Below are positions 42,853 through 56,000 of a DNA stretch of 64,000 nucleotides, one piece after another (position 1 is the first letter of the stretch; each line of letters starts with the position of its first letter). Location: assembly GCA_029339195.1 (NCBI GenBank), contig JAPTJF010000229.1:1-64000 (forward strand), written 5' to 3'. Source of the stretch: Micractinium sp. NFX-FRZ. Its lineage: Eukaryota > Chlorophyta > Trebouxiophyceae > Chlorellales > Chlorellaceae. Under the pieces are notes generated by a model that ran no database searches, had not been told where the DNA came from, and was given only the letters and a program-made list of their open reading frames with translations. The translations under genes and the position numbers were made by a program.

Positions 42853-45614
42853 TCACCTGTTGCCACCCCCGCTGCGCCGCCTGCCGCTGCCGCCCCGCCG
42901 CCCGCCGCCCCGCTCCTCCATGCCCCCCAACAACTGCAGGCCTCTCAGGTGGCTGACGGCCCCTCCCGGCGCCACAGGGATGCTGCTGACGGGGATGTGG
43001 CTGGGAAGCTCGAGAAGCGTAAGCCGGGTGAGGCAGATAGCGGCGGCCTGCAGGCGGGGCGGAACGCGAGGAAATGGAGGGCGGGCACGTGTGGGGAGAG
43101 CAGGACCTGCTGTGCCACAGGTGCTCGGCAAGGAGTAAGCAAAGCAAGCTATAACAATGGTAAAGCAGCCACAACGAAGCATCGCGAAGAGAGCCAAGCA
43201 TCACCTGCACAGCGGCCTGCGAGACGGCGGGGCAGCCTCCCAGGCGCAGGGAGCGCAGGGCGCCCAGCTGGCGCAGGCTGCCGCCCGCCACCCGGTCGCA
43301 GCACACCAGCTGGAGGTGGCGCAGCGGCGGCTGGGCGGGGGGCGCCGCCTGCTGCTGCGCCGAATGCTGACGTGCTGCCTCCCGCTGTACTACCTGCTGC
43401 TCCACTGCCTCCTGCTGTGCCTTGTGCTGCTGCTGCTGCTGCGGCCGCTGCCCCTCCCCGGGCCCCGCCAGCTGCAAAGGAGCACGTTCCTCATCTACAG
43501 CACCCGAAGGCAGCGGCAGCAGATGGAGCAGCACGGCGTCGGAGAGGGAGGGGCACCCTGCGAGCTCCAGCCGAACCAGGCTGCCACGGTTGGCGGCCAA
43601 CAGGGGCGCCAGCTGGGCGTCGCTCAGGAAGGGGCGGCGCGCGATGCGCAGCCGGGTCAGGCCGGTCAGCCCTGCATTCCAAAGCGGAAAAGTGCTGGTG
43701 AGGTTCAAAAGCTTCTATGTTGTGTTCAACAGTTGAACAGCTCAAACCCTTGACATTGTGACACTTGAGTCATCAGCACCACCAGGCACCCATGCAGCCA
43801 ACTCCTGCTGCTTGCCCCTGGGCAGCCCAGGCCGAGCAACACCACACTTGCCTGTAAGGGCACGGTGCTCGTGCCACGCCAGGCTGGCGCCGCCCACCGC
43901 CAGGTCACGCAGTGACCGCAGCGTGCCCAGCGCCGCCAGGTCAGCATCACCCACCCCGCTGCACCCCACCAGGGACAGGCGCTCCACTGCAGGGCAGGCC
44001 TGGGCCAGCAGCGGCAGCAGGCCGGCACCCAAGAAGCAGCCGTCCAGAGCGACACCCCGCAGGCTGCTGCCGGCTGCCTGAAGCACCGCTGCCAGGGCTT
44101 GGGCTGCTTCACTGGTTTCGCTGGGTGCGGCGGGTTCAGCAGTGCCGCCCCTGCTGGCCCTGCAGCCGACGGCCGCTGAGCTGCCCTTGTTGCTGAGGCA
44201 CTGCACGTGCCCCAGGTCAAGCTCTTGGAGGCCGCCCAGCAACAGCTGCACAGCACTGGTGGTGAGAGCGCCGCCGCCACTGCGGGAGCAGACAAAGGAC
44301 CCGGCAAGCTGCCGCAGCGCCCCTGCTGTCAGCCTGCTGCTGCCGCCCAGCCGCAGCTCCTGGATGAGGCACCCCCTGCCAACGCCTCCCCTGCTGCCAC
44401 TGCACCGCTGGTTGCTGCTGCTGCTGCTTCTGCTGCTGCTACTTGGGCTGCTGCTTGGGCTGCCCTCACCCTGCTGAACATCTTCTGGGAGTCGCTCCAG
44501 CATCGCCAGCAGGGCGGCGTCGTTCAGCCCGCCGCAGCTGGAGAGGTCCAAGCGCAGCGGCCCCTCCGCGCACCGGCTGACGCTGCGCAGCAGCGGGGCC
44601 AGGTGCTGCGAGGCGGCAGAAGAGACAGGTGGCACATGAATGGATGGCAGCAGAGGCGGGCGGCATGTGAACAGTTGGATGGATGCCCAGCCTTTTGTTG
44701 GTGAATCATGCAGAGGCAGGCGGTATGCTGGTGGGCGGTCATGTGGGACGGTGGACAGCAGGCAGCAGACGGCGGGTGTGACATGGGCAGCAAGCAGCAG
44801 GTGGCGCGTGCTGCTCTGAACCCCACCTGGGGGGTGATCCAGGCGAGGTCGGCCAAGCGCAGCTCCGACAGGTGGCCAGACTGCAGGGAGCGAGAGGCAG
44901 GTGGGTGTGGCACCTGGCTTGTGAGCCAAACGCGAGAGATCTACACACATGAAGCAGCCTGCAACTACATAGCAATTTGTTTTCTCAAAAACCAACACCG
45001 GCCGGCAGGCGGAGCCAGCAGCACGCACCAGGACGGCCACCGACTGCTGCAGCGTGGCCAGTGAGAGGCCCTTGATGCGGCAGCAGGCGCTCAGGTTTAC
45101 GCTGCGCAGTAGGTGGCAGCCCAGACCTGCAGCATGTGAGGGGTGGGGCCACTTCACATGCACGGTTGAGACTTGTGGCTTCGCTTGAAATCGTACAAAC
45201 ATTGCGGTGCGTGTGCACGCTTTGTGCATGGCAGGAAAGCAGCATAGGCACTTCATCCCCACAATGATCTGATCTGCTGTCCAGACCCCACTCCCATGCC
45301 TGGTGCTGACCAGGTGCACGCAAGCCAATGCCGTCCAAGCTCTGGTTTAGCCCACTGCTGCGTGTGGCACTCACTGATCTGCCCCACATCAGCGTCATCC
45401 ACCCCTGTGCCCGACAGGTCCAGCCATTCCAGGTGCTCCCAGCTGCCCAGCAGCCAGCCGATGCCGCCCAGCAGCTCGCAGCCGGCAAAGCTGCAGAGCA
45501 GGGGCGGCAGCAGGGGGAGCAGGGGTGGGGGGAGGAGGCGCGGCACCGACGTGCCCCCCGCAGCATACGGCGCCACGCCTGCAAGTGGCGCACGAGGCAG
45601 GCAGTGCAGGCGGA

Positions 45615-45648
<34 letters not shown>

Positions 45649-47116
45649 CAGCGCAGCGCACGTCGAGAAACAGGACGTGGAAGGGTGCGGCAGGTGCTGG
45701 CCCGCACCCTGCCCAGCATACCTGGCGTGCCGCAGCGGCAGGCCCCTCAGCGCGGCTCCCAGCGTGTCCCCCACCTCCGCCCCCGGCAGCGCATCTGCCG
45801 TCAGCCAGCGGCAGCCTGCAGGAGGAGCGGGGGAGCCAGCAGAGGGCCCTTGCTCAGCAGGGCCGGCACGGCAGGCAGGCCTGGAAAGGGGCGGGCAGCA
45901 GAGCCCTGGCTTCACCGCCGCACCCATGAACCCAGTTTTCCAGGACAGGCGCCCTAAAAACATCCCACTAGCAGCCCCCCGGTGCAGCACCTGACACATC
46001 CAGCCGTGTCAGCGCCGGGCACTCCAGCAGGACACGGCCCAGCTGCTGCCCCTGCTGCCCCTGCTGGGCCCCGCCCCCGCCGCCGCCAGCGGCCCGCCCG
46101 CAGCCCGCCAGGCGCAGGGTGTGCAGGCCATAGGCGGGCTTTGTGGCGTTTGGGGCGCCGGCCACCAGCTGGCCCAGCGCTGCCGCCAGGCTGGCGCCCA
46201 CAGGCACTGCTGTGCCGCTGAGGTCCAGGTCTAGCAGCCCTCGGTTGGAGCCCACAACAGCTGCCAGCACGTCGAACGGCTGGCCGGGGCCGGCAGCACC
46301 GCCGCCGCCGCCGCCGCTGCGTCGTCGGCCGCTGCTAGCGCTGCTGCTGCTGCTGCTTGCGCCCTGCAGCAGGGGGGGGGCAATGGCGGTGGGGTGAAAG
46401 GGTGGCTCGTGTGCACGTGCAGGCCGCATGCAAGGAGCCCTGCAGGCAGAAGCAGGCAGCAAGTCGCTGCATGCCTGCAGGCGCACTGCCACAGACCCAG
46501 CATCGAAATCAGGCCACGCACCGTGACGCGCCACAGCCCGTCCAGCGAGAGTCGCGTCAGCGCCGACAGCTGGCGCAGCGGGAGCAAGTCTGCATCACTG
46601 CAGGCGGTGGCACCTGACAAGTCCAGGTCTCGCAGCTGCAAGGGGAGCCAGGGCAGGGCAGGGCAGGGCAGGGCAGGGCGGCATGCAGTCAGGGAAGTTT
46701 GGCGGCCGGTTGGAACATGCGGCGCACTCGCGGAGGACACTGCCACGGCATTCACTTGTTGTTCAACCGGCAGCTGTGCAGCCCCTCCGGGCAAGCATGC
46801 CTGCCTGACATTATGCGAGGCACCCACCCACCTGGGGACAGTGCCCTGCTGCCCAGCGGAGGCTGCCAGCCAGCGCCGGCGTCCAGGCGCCGCGGGCGTT
46901 GTAGCTGCAGATGTGCTGCCAGTGGGTTGCAGTCACCAGGGAGCGCAGGGCGGCGCAGGCGGCGGCAGCGGCTGCCAGGTCAGCGGCGAGAGTGAGGCGG
47001 TCGAGGATGGACAGCAGCAGGAAGTTGGGGAGAGAGAGGAGCGTCGCTGTTGGTGGCAACTCCTGCTGCAGTGGCTGCGCAGCAGCATCTGTGGAACTCG
47101 AAGATGCTGGCTTCAT
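42853..47116 (-). CDS. F-box / leucine-rich-repeat protein (FBXL-like)
   Basis: This is a probable substrate receptor of an SCF ubiquitin ligase. Ten exons: 46832-47116, 46522-46635, 45991-46363, 45722-45815, 45375-45490, 45029-45126, 44827-44880, 43852-44605, 43205-43671, 42853-43047; 849 residues. The F-box lies at about residues 28-70 (LSLPNFLLLSILDRLTLAAD, then HWQHICSYN). At least ten cysteine-containing-type LRRs follow, such as LRDLDLSGATACSDADLLPL, LTRLDVSGCRWLTADAL, HLEWLDLSGTGVDDADVGQI, LLRSVNLSACCRIKGLSLAT, LRLDLSSCGGLNDAALLAML, VERLSLVGCSGVGDADLAAL and LVRLELAGCPSLSDAVLLHL. Several introns fall inside repeat units and phases agree throughout. The exon 8 donor is GC (CAG|GCAAGT at 43851). 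Ser- and Gln-rich loops lie between repeats. Confidence 0.85.
45615..45650. repeat. CCAG tetranucleotide run in F-box/LRR intron
   Basis: This is a near-pure (CCAG)n array in the intron before exon 5, followed by a short GCAGC run. Confidence 0.85.
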
Positions 47117-48019
47117 GGTGTGTGTGGGGGCTGTGGCCAGGGGACTGCGGGCAGAGAGGCAGGCAAAGGTGGCTCAGTGCAGCTGGCGGCAGCGGCAGCG
47201 GCAGTGCAGTGGCGGTGGCGGTGGCAGTGGCGGCGGACCATGTCACGCAGCGGCTGCGGTTCGGATGCACTCTAACCGAATGTGGCATGTCGTGACTCAC
47301 TTGCGGGCCGCCAGCGGTGGTTCCGCTACACGGAGACGACTAGCACGCCAGGGTTCTCCGCCGCCCTTCTGACAACCATAATTGGTGCTTACGATATCAG
47401 TTGTGTCTCAAAGGTCCCGCCTGCCCGCCTGTCACTGCTGAGCTGGGCGGCTCATGTGGCAGCGGCTGACTGGGCAGCGGCGTTCAGAGAGCAGCGGGAG
47501 GACATGCTGCGCTGTTCAAAGAGCAAGCGTCATCTAGTCAGGTCAATGGATTACTGACCAGCTTAAGTGTCAGTTCTTCCTTCGGTAAAGGTGAACACTG
47601 GAACATTGGCAGGGCCCTGACCAGACAGCACTGTCCATCCGCCTTCCCACACCTGCTGCACCCCAACCACATCCAGTGCAGGCCAGAGCGGTGCCAGAAG
47701 GGGGTGATGGGCAGGACAGCAGGCCATCGGTGTCTTGCAGGGCTGCCAGCACGCTGTGTTGAGTGCAGCAGGTGGGGCACACATTGCAAAACACCGTTCT
47801 GTCGTGCTCTTTGCAATCCTGAAGCAGAGTGAAGCCGGCTCCGAGGTTGGCAAATGTTACAAGCCTGGCAATGCTCACACAGGGGGACGGTGGGGGAGCA
47901 ATGCTACATAGTTCACACGAGCCATTTGGAATGGTTGTGATAAAGGCTCAGAGGGATGAAGGTCAATCAGGTGTCACCGACAGGCACTCCTCTGGCCTAC
48001 GCGCCGCGCTGCGCTCGCC
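47117..48019. other. Intergenic region, F-box/LRR 5' end to TBC gene 3' end
   Basis: Both flanking genes are on the minus strand. A GGCGGTGGC-type repeat lies near 47194-47236 just upstream of the F-box gene. The rest is moderately AT-rich and holds the TBC 3' UTR. Confidence 0.4.
47857..47861 (-). terminator. Candidate TGTAA polyadenylation signal, TBC gene
   Basis: On the minus strand TGTAA lies 159 bases after the stop codon. Confidence 0.45.
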
Positions 48020-51000
48020 TCAGCCCCGTGCCTGGCCGCCCCCGCCTGCCGCCACCTCTTTGACCTGCGTGTAGGCACGGTGCTGCTTGCGCGCCTGCGC
48101 CACTGCCAGCCAGAACTCAATCTGCAGGCTGTTGAAGAGGCGCAGCACGTCGTCATGCTCGCGGCACTCTAGTAGCACACGGGCCCGCTGCGCCCGCACC
48201 ACAGCCGCGATGAACTGCAGCACAAACTCGGGCGGTGCTGGGCTGCTGCTGCTTTGAGATGCTGTGGACGCTGCGCTGCCCGTGCCGTGCCGCCCATTGC
48301 TGCTCCCCGGGCGTGACAGCGGGCGCGCCGCCGGCGAATTGGCTGCCTGGGTGGCAGCAGACCGTGCCGAGGCGGTGGCCTCAGACAGGCCCTGCACCGT
48401 GGACCGCAGCCCTGCTGCTGCTGCTGCCGCCGCTGCTGCACCCCCCGAACCTCCGCCGCCGCCGCCGCCGCTGCTGCTGGCAGCCTCCCTGGCCTCGCTG
48501 CTGCCAGTGCGCGCCAGGGGAGGGTCGCCCCTCCTGCTGCTGCTAGTGCCGCCGGCTGCCTGCTCCTCAGCCGCCTTGTGCGCCCACTGCATCTCCCACA
48601 GAGTGCAGCAGGCCGCAGGGGGCAGCTCCCGCCGCAGCATCACCACCACCATCCTGCAGAGCAGACCGAGGCGGCGGCGGGGGTGCTTCCGCCAGTGAGC
48701 ATCTCAAGAAGGGCAGCCTACCCTTTACTGGCGGTAGTGCGAAAGCAATTTCAGCAATGTACAAGCACCTGCCGTGGCCGGGCTCCTCGAGCCAAGGCCC
48801 TCTGGCATCAGGCAGGCAAGCCCTGCTGGCAGGACCCCCCAGTACATAACGCACCCTGCTCCCTCTGCCCACCCCGAACCCTCCCTTCCCCCCACCTGTA
48901 TGCAAACATGCAGTCCTCCGCCCCCAGCTGCTGCAGCTTGGAGTAGAGGGAGGGGTCGGTGTCGCGGAGGACGCGCGCAATCTGCTGCAGCTGGTGCCTG
49001 CGGGGGGAGGGAGGCAGGGATGGGCGAGAGAGGAGGTAGGGTGGTGAGTTGGGGTGGTCAGGTGAGGTGGGAGAGGGTCAGGCGGGCTTCAGTAAGGGGA
49101 GTGGAATGGATGAGAGAGGAGGTAGGGTGGTGAGGTGGGGTGGGGCGGGGGGGGGTGGAATGGATCACACGAGCGTGAGGAAGGGGAGGCCCGGGGGCAG
49201 CATGGGCCGGCAGGGGCGCAGGCGGGGTGAAGGGAAGGGCGCCTTGGGCGTACAGGCAACACCGGTTGGCTGGCAGGCCCCAGTCAATGCCCGGTCTTGC
49301 ATCCGCTGGCAGTTTGATCCTACGGTCCAGCAGCCTATCAGCGCCCAGGGCAACTGCCCACCTGATGCCGGTTTCGTCGTGCCGGAAGTTGCGGCGCGCG
49401 GCGCGCATCATGCGCTCGAAGCAGGCAAAGGCCAGGGCGTCGTCGCCGTCAAACAGCTGCACAAAGATGGAGGCCAGGTCGGACCTGCACCGTGGGGGAA
49501 AGGGGCGGCAAAGGGCGGGCAAGGGGAGTGTGGAGATAGGGCAGGTGGGCGTGTAAAACAGAAGGGGGAGTGAGGCGTGAGAGAGCAATAGGGCAGGACG
49601 CAGGAAGGCGTGGGGTTAGGGGCCTAGGGCCAAACAGGCAGGCAACGCATTAGGGGGCACCCTCTGCCACATCACAATGCACACATGTCTCATACCTGCC
49701 TGCCCAGCTGCACCTCCACTCCTCCACTGCCCTGCACCTCCCTTTTTGCTGCCTGCCTGCCAGCCCGCCATGTCACTCACATGCCCTGGCAGTAGCCCGT
49801 CTCCGGGTCGTGCACCGAGTAGGCAGACAGTATGTTGATGAGGCGCAGCATCTGGGCGCGCGTGGGGTCGTCCAGGTGGGTGGCACCCCACAGCATGTCG
49901 CGCGCCAGCGCGCTGCGCCAGCGCGGCAGGCGGCCGCCGGGCGCCGCCGCCGCCGACGGGTCGGCGGCTATCGCTGCCAGCTCAGCGTCTGAGCTGGCGG
50001 GCGGCGGTCCCAGCTCTGGCGGGCTCACCAGCATCAGCTCCGGCAGGCCGTCACCCACTGCCACAGGCAGCACTGTGAGGGTGGGTGCGGCGCCAGCTGG
50101 CGGCCCGCCAATGGCGCCCCCCGGCTGCTGCGCCCCGCTGTGCCGCAGGTCCGTCCTCACCGCATCCATCACTATGATGCGGTGCGCCTCTGCAAACGCC
50201 GCCACGTTGCCGGGCAGCGGGACGGGCGAAGGCGTGCCGCGGCCGGCCGCCGACACGCTGCCCGCTTCGGAGCGTGACGACAGCGCAGAAGAGTCGGCTG
50301 CCCCACCCGCCGCCTCGGCTGCCCCGCAGGCCTCGCTTGCAGCGGCGGCGCTGCTGCTGGCGGCGGCGGTGGCGGCTGCAGCAGAGCTGCGCAGCGCCTG
50401 CAGCTGGGTGTCCAACTCCTTGCAGACCAGCACCAGCTTGATGTACAGCCTGGGCGGGGAAGCACAGCACGCACAGCACACAGTGTGAGCGGGGTGCGAC
50501 ACGCTGTTGAGGGCCGGGGCAGCAACACCCCTCGAGAGCTGCACACAGCAGAGTTCATGCAGCGCAGAGCAGGGCGGGGCAGCACAGCCTCTCACTGGCC
50601 CTCATCCAAATGCCAGGCCCAGCCCCAACAGGCAGAGGAGGGGAGAGGACCACGCTGCTCCCAACCCCTGCCCCTGTGCAGTCTCTTCTGACACCCTCCC
50701 ACGCTTCACGCACCCTCCCATAACCGTGCCCACCGTCGCAGCTTCTCCAGCTCCGCGCTGCGCTCCTGCTTGGTGCTGTCCCACCGGTACACGCCCAGCA
50801 GCACTGGCCACAGCTCGGCACGCAGCTCGGGGGCAACACCCTGCAGCGGCGGGTGGCAGGTGGCAGGGCAGATGGGCGGGCAGGCAGGCGGCAGGGCATG
50901 CAGGACAGGGCATGGTGTTCATGCGGTGAGCGCAGGGAGTATGTGGCACAGCCATGGCACAGTTGTGCATGCACAACTGACTGACGGATGGGGCAGCGGC

Positions 51001-51344
51001 TGCCGTAGAATGCAGGCAGGAGGGTATCCAGCAGGCCAGCGCTGGCAGAGGCAGGCGAGCCGAGCAAGCAGCTCATGCAGGCGGCGTGCTCTCACCCCAT
51101 GTTGTATCGCCTTCAGCAGCTGCGGCCAGTTCTCAATGCGCCCCTCCTCGTCGCGCCGCACGTCGCCTCGCTGCAGAGACGGCTTGGCTCGCCGCGCAAA
51201 GCTGCTGTTTGCCGCCAGCAGCGTGCCAGCACCCAGCGCGGCGCCCGCCAGGCCCAGGCCGGCAAGCGCGGCCATGCCGACTCCCACACCCACAGCCACT
51301 GCAGCTGTGGTCAGCACCTCCTTCCCTCCTCCGGTGCGGCTCAT
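48020..51344 (-). CDS. TBC-domain Rab GTPase-activating protein
   Basis: This is a Rab-GAP that stimulates GTP hydrolysis during membrane traffic. Six exons: 51096-51344, 50734-50840, 49781-50449, 49362-49484, 48896-48997, 48020-48653; 627 residues. The TBC domain starts with NWPQLLKAIQHGGVAPELRA and ELWPVLLGVYRWDSTKQER. After a ~100-residue Ala/Ser-rich insert comes RIIVMDAVRTDL, the IxxDxxRT motif carrying the arginine finger. Then, after another insert, RLINILSAYSVHDPETGYCQ with GM (the glutamine finger), SDLASIFVQLFDGDDALAFA, RRNFRHDETGIRHQLQQIA and REL.....LWEMQWA. Both catalytic fingers are present, so it should be active. The order resembles Gyp7/TBC1D15-type GAPs. The N-terminus has a Gly/Ala hydrophobic stretch (residues 11-45) that might bind membrane. 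The target Rab is unknown. Confidence 0.88.
49020..49160. repeat. Tandem repeat in TBC-gene intron
   Basis: The unit 'gagagaggaggtagggtggt' followed by 'gagttggggtgg' occurs at about 49026-49060 and again at 49111-49145, with related GGGTGGTGAGG pieces between. Confidence 0.7.
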
Positions 51345-52393
51345 GCTGGCGGTTCAGCTCAACAGCTGCCGCTGCTGCTAGCCACTCCAGCGGGTACTCC
51401 GCCAGGCGGGGGCGCGGCGGCACAACAGGTGTCGAGTCTGGCAACGGCGGCAGCTGCGCCGCAAACGGCTGTCCACAGAGTCTGGGTTCTGCCTGAAGCC
51501 AGTGGAACGGCTGCAGGGACCGCAACGGGCGAGCCGCGCAGCAGCCCGGCTCGAAAAGAGCGCTGGCAACGCCACAGGCAACACGAACTTGCACCCGGCA
51601 ATGATACGAGACGTGCGAACGCGCAAAGGGCAGGCTAAAGCCCTGATGACGCTGGAACACCAGGAGAAAGGCGGGACGAGGGGCGATGGGTGGCTCAGCG
51701 AGAGCGAGAGCTCATCGCAAAGCTCATTGCGCAGCGAGAGGTCATTGCACAGGGGCATGGCCTGCTGCGCTGCCGCCTTCGCGCCACACTCCTGCCGCCC
51801 CCGCCGTCGGTCGCCAAGTGCACATTTTCAAATGCCGCACCCCAGTGAGCAGCTCAATTGCGAATTCAGGCACTTTAAAGCTGTCATGTTGTTACCTGAG
51901 TCCCTGCTACCAGTGCTTAGGTTGGTCGCACCCTCTCTTCGAGGCACCTTTCCTTCCCCCCGTTCTGCTGCCACCGCACGCCCTCACAGACCCTTGTGTG
52001 CCGTGCCGCCACCCGTGTTTGTGTGGTGCAAGGTGACCCTTTCGTCCAGAGATGTGCAGGGCACACGTTTCAACATAGAGAACCACACAGACGATGCAAC
52101 GTTTACTGAACACGAGGAAAGGAGTTTGCTCGAGGGGGCGAGGACATTGGATACCTCCTAGGCTTAGGTGGGTCCCCAAGGATCGGCCAAGGAGGCTTAG
52201 GTGGCTCCCAAGGATCGGCATGCTGCTACTGTGCGGCAGCAATCCGAGTGAGTGCCGTTGCAGCAGGGCGGCGGAAGTGGCACGCCAGCAACATTAGGCA
52301 CGCACTCTGCCCTGGACAGCTGGCCGCCCCCAGTGATACCACTGTGGCGCCCCCACATCGCCAGCAGCAGTCGAAATTGATGCATCACTGGGC
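51345..52393. other. Intergenic region upstream of the TBC gene
   Basis: This spacer lies between the TBC gene start and the 3' end of the RRM-dsRBD gene, both minus strand. It is less GC-rich than average. A short direct repeat (ggcttaggtgggtccccaag, then gatcgg; twice) lies at about 52162-52219. No gene is recognised. Confidence 0.4.
52162..52219. repeat. Short direct repeat near the RRM-dsRBD gene 3' end
   Basis: Two copies of a ~28-base unit (ggcttaggtgg-tccccaagg-atcgg) are separated by a few bases. Confidence 0.75.
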
Positions 52394-52845
52394 CTACCCC
52401 GGGGGCGGCGGGTAGTACTGAGCGTACGAGTTGGCATAATACGCATTGTACGCAGCGGCAGCGTTGGAGTCGGCGGCACCGCCAGGAGCGGCGGTGCCTG
52501 CCCCCCCCACGCCGTGCGCGCCTGGTGCAGCCGCGTGGGCTGCATAGTACCCACCTGGCGCCGCATAGCTGGCGTAGCCAGCGGTTGGGTGGGCGGCGGC
52601 GGCGGTGGGGTGGGTGGGATTGTAGGGCTCGCCGCCCGCCCCCCAGGGGTAGGGGTAGGCGCCAGCAACGCTGTGCGCCGGGGCTGCATACCCCCCAGGA
52701 GCAGCAGCACCTGTGCCGTACCCTGCAGGGGCAGCAGCGGCTGCCGCTGCTGGGGCTGCAGTGTATGGTGCAGGGGTGCGTGCTGCAGCTGCGGAGGCTG
52801 AGGCCGCGGCGGCTGCCTTGGCTGCAGCTGCCGCCGCCGCAGCAG

Positions 52846-52877
<32 letters not shown>

Positions 52878-53013
52878 GCTATGTTGCTGATGTACTTGCG
52901 CTCCGTTGCGGGCGCAGCTGCTGCCGCGGCAGGGGCAGCGGTGGCTGCAGCCGGCCGCGAGTTGGGCAGCGGCGGCTGCATGTACTGCTGCGGCTGCGAC
53001 TGCGCCCGCGGCG

Positions 53014-53045
<32 letters not shown>

Positions 53046-56000
53046 CCGGTCTGGTAGGGGTTTGTCCTGTAGGGCGACAGCTGTGGCTGGGTCTGGGTCT
53101 GCGGCTGCCCGGGTGCCTGCTGCTGGGGCTGCTGCTGCTGCTGCTGCTGCTGCTGCGGGGCAGACGCCTGCTGCTGTGCCGCATACATGCTATATGCCGA
53201 CTGCTGCTGCGGCAGCCCCTGCCCTGCGGCCTGTCCATACGTGCCGGCTGCCTGGGCTGGCTGCTGGCTGCCGCCCGCAGCTGCAGAGGCGGGCCCTGAG
53301 GTGGCCTGCTGCTGTGCTGCCGCCACCCCTGCCGCCGCTGCTGCTGCTGCTGCGTTGTTGGCGCCGCCGTACTGCCCCGCCGCCTGGCCGCCCAGACCCG
53401 CTCGCCTGGGGTCCTGCGGAGCGGCGAACCCTGCGGTTGCGCCGGGCAGGCTGGCGTTCATGCCGCCATAACCGCCACCACCCGCCGTGCCACCGGGAGC
53501 TCCGCCAGCACCGCCTGCCAGGTAGGCCGACGCTGAGCCTGCTGGGGCAGAGTTGTAGCCGCCGATGACGCCAGCTGCACTGGCCGGCACAGCATTGTTG
53601 GCACCGCCGGTGTGTGCCTGCATGGCGGCTGTATTGCTGCCATAGCCGGCGCCAGGCTGGGTGGCTGCCATGCCGATGCCTGCGTTCATCGTGCCCCCCA
53701 TGCCTGCTGTGCCAAACCCGGCCGAATTCGTCGCCAGCCCTTGCCCCATCGCCATGCTCAGCTGCTGCTGGGCCTGCTGCACCTGCTGCGCCTGCTGTTG
53801 CTGGGCCTGCTGCAGCAGCAGCTGCTGCAGCTGCTGCTGCATGACGCTGCCTGCGAGCCCACCTGCAAACAGAGGACGGCACAAGACGCACATCAGTGCT
53901 GCGCCCCCCAGCAAAGGTGGCAGCTGGTGCAGCTTGCAATAACGAGTGAACAGCCGTGTAGCTTTGCAGGCAGTTGGGCAAGAGAGCTTCACAGCATGCC
54001 CAGCAGGACCAGCACGAGAACAGGCACCAGCAAGCCCACCTGGGAAGCCGCCCATCTGGGCGCCGCCCATGCCGCCGCCAAGCCCCGCCGCGCTCAGCGC
54101 CAGCTCGCCACCGCCGCCGCCACCGCCGTACTGAGCAGCAGCGTTCCCAAAACCATTGGCACCCATCCCCTGCTGCTGCTGGCCAGCGGGCTGCTGCTGC
54201 TGCTGCTGCAGGGTCCTGCCGCCCCAGGCGCCGCCGCTGCCTGCACCACCGCTGGGACCACTGCTGCCGCCGTAGCCCCGCTCCACCTCTTCCTCGTGGG
54301 CAGACACATAGTGAGGGCGGTCGCCCCCGTACCGTCCGCCGCCCCGCCCGCCATAGCCGCCTGTGCGGCCGCCGAGCTCAGGACCTGGCGCGCCAAAGCG
54401 CCCGCCCGCCCCTGGCCCTGGCCCCATGCGCCCGCGGCCCCTGCCGCCGCTGACCTCCGTACCCATGCCGTACCGCGGCGCGCCCTGCGGGCAGCGCAGG
54501 GCAGGGCGAGATGGTTACTGCTGGACTCCCGCCACCAGCCATTTCCAAAGCACATGCTGTCTGACCGACTACGCTCAGTCTTCAACAAGCGATCTCAGAA
54601 GTTGTGTGCCAGCTGAGCTGCTGCCCCTCGCTGCTTCAGGCACCGCGCTGCAGCACCGTCGTGTGCCTGCCCTTCCACCCACCCACACACCATGGGATGT
54701 CACAAGCTTACATCTCCCATCACTATCCCTCCCCTGCGCTAGAAGGCTCACCTGGTACGGCTGCTGCCTGCCTGCCCCCAGCTTGCTGCGGCCTGGAGCC
54801 AGCAGGTCCTCCGCCGGCACGGTCTCCATAATGGCGCTCAGCAGCGCGGCGCCTGCAATCTGCAGGGGGGGCAGGGCAGAGCAGGGCAGAGCAGGGCAGG
54901 GTGAGCAGTGGCATGAATGGGACCGTGCAGCGAGCACACGGCTGGCGCAGCGTCCAGAACGGAGTGGAGCTCAGCGGGGTGGCACAGGCAACCTGCGAGG
55001 GACCAGTGGAGCAGGGCAGAGACAGGACAGGGGAGGCGTGCTCGAAATAGAGGTGCGCCGTAACAGACGTATCTCTCGTCTCCATGGCCTGCCCTGCCCT
55101 GCTCAAGCATGCATGCCAGCACTCCTCTTGTGTGCCCAACATCCACATGTGTTCTTCTTTCTTCCGTTTACGCCTCTGCCTGCCCATGCTCGCCCCCTGC
55201 ACCTACCTGCTTGGCAATCTGCTTCGACTTGCCCTTCCCGCTGCCGCCGGCCAGCCGCTGCCCGCTGACCTTGTTGACAAGCTTGGCGTCGGCTGTGCGA
55301 TGGAGGGAGGGAGGGCAAGTGGCCGGGTGCCAGGTAAGAGCAGTAAGGTAAGAGGGGCAAGGCAGTGGAGAAATTGGGGCGCAAATGCCTTGCTGACAAG
55401 CTTGCGCAACAAGTGCAGGTGCTGCAGTATCAGGCAAGCCAAGGGTAAGCCAGGCAGGCAGGTGCGCAGTGCAAAGGGAAGGCAGGCAGAGGCATGGGAC
55501 CTGCGTGTCCCCACATGCCCAGCCCTTGCCACCACAGTTGGGACCAGCCGTGTAGGGCAGGGAGAGCCGTGATGCAGCAGACGCAGCACCTAGGCAACAC
55601 AACACAGAGCAGCAGAGCAGAGCAGAGCAGATCAAACCACAACACAGCACAGCACAGGCCAGCGCGTGCTGCCCAGCGCAACATAGCACGCGGCCAGCCA
55701 AGCACCAGCACGCGCACCTGTGAACAGGCCATCCTCCCCCTCCCTCCCCTCCTCAATCTCGAGGCGCAGCACAAGGCGGGAGGCGTGTTCGTTGACCACC
55801 GACAGAGGCGTCTTGTCAATTTGACCCCGCTCCCTGCATGGTGCACAGCGGCACAGCGTGATCTCAGCATGGACAGCATGAGGCACAAGGCATACTCTTT
55901 TCAACACCACCAGCGGCGCCAAGTCGGCCTGCCCACGAACCCTGCATGTGCAGAACGCGGGTCAAGGTGGCAAGGAGGCGCATGCAGCTGCCAGCCGGCT

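Noticed and set aside
53863..54040. Continuous reading through 54039-53863 in the RRM-dsRBD gene
   Set aside because: The stretch is open but has CAG|GTGGGC and TTTGCAG|GTGGGC ends. Removing it restores a smooth GGFPGGLAG junction, so it is treated as an in-frame intron.
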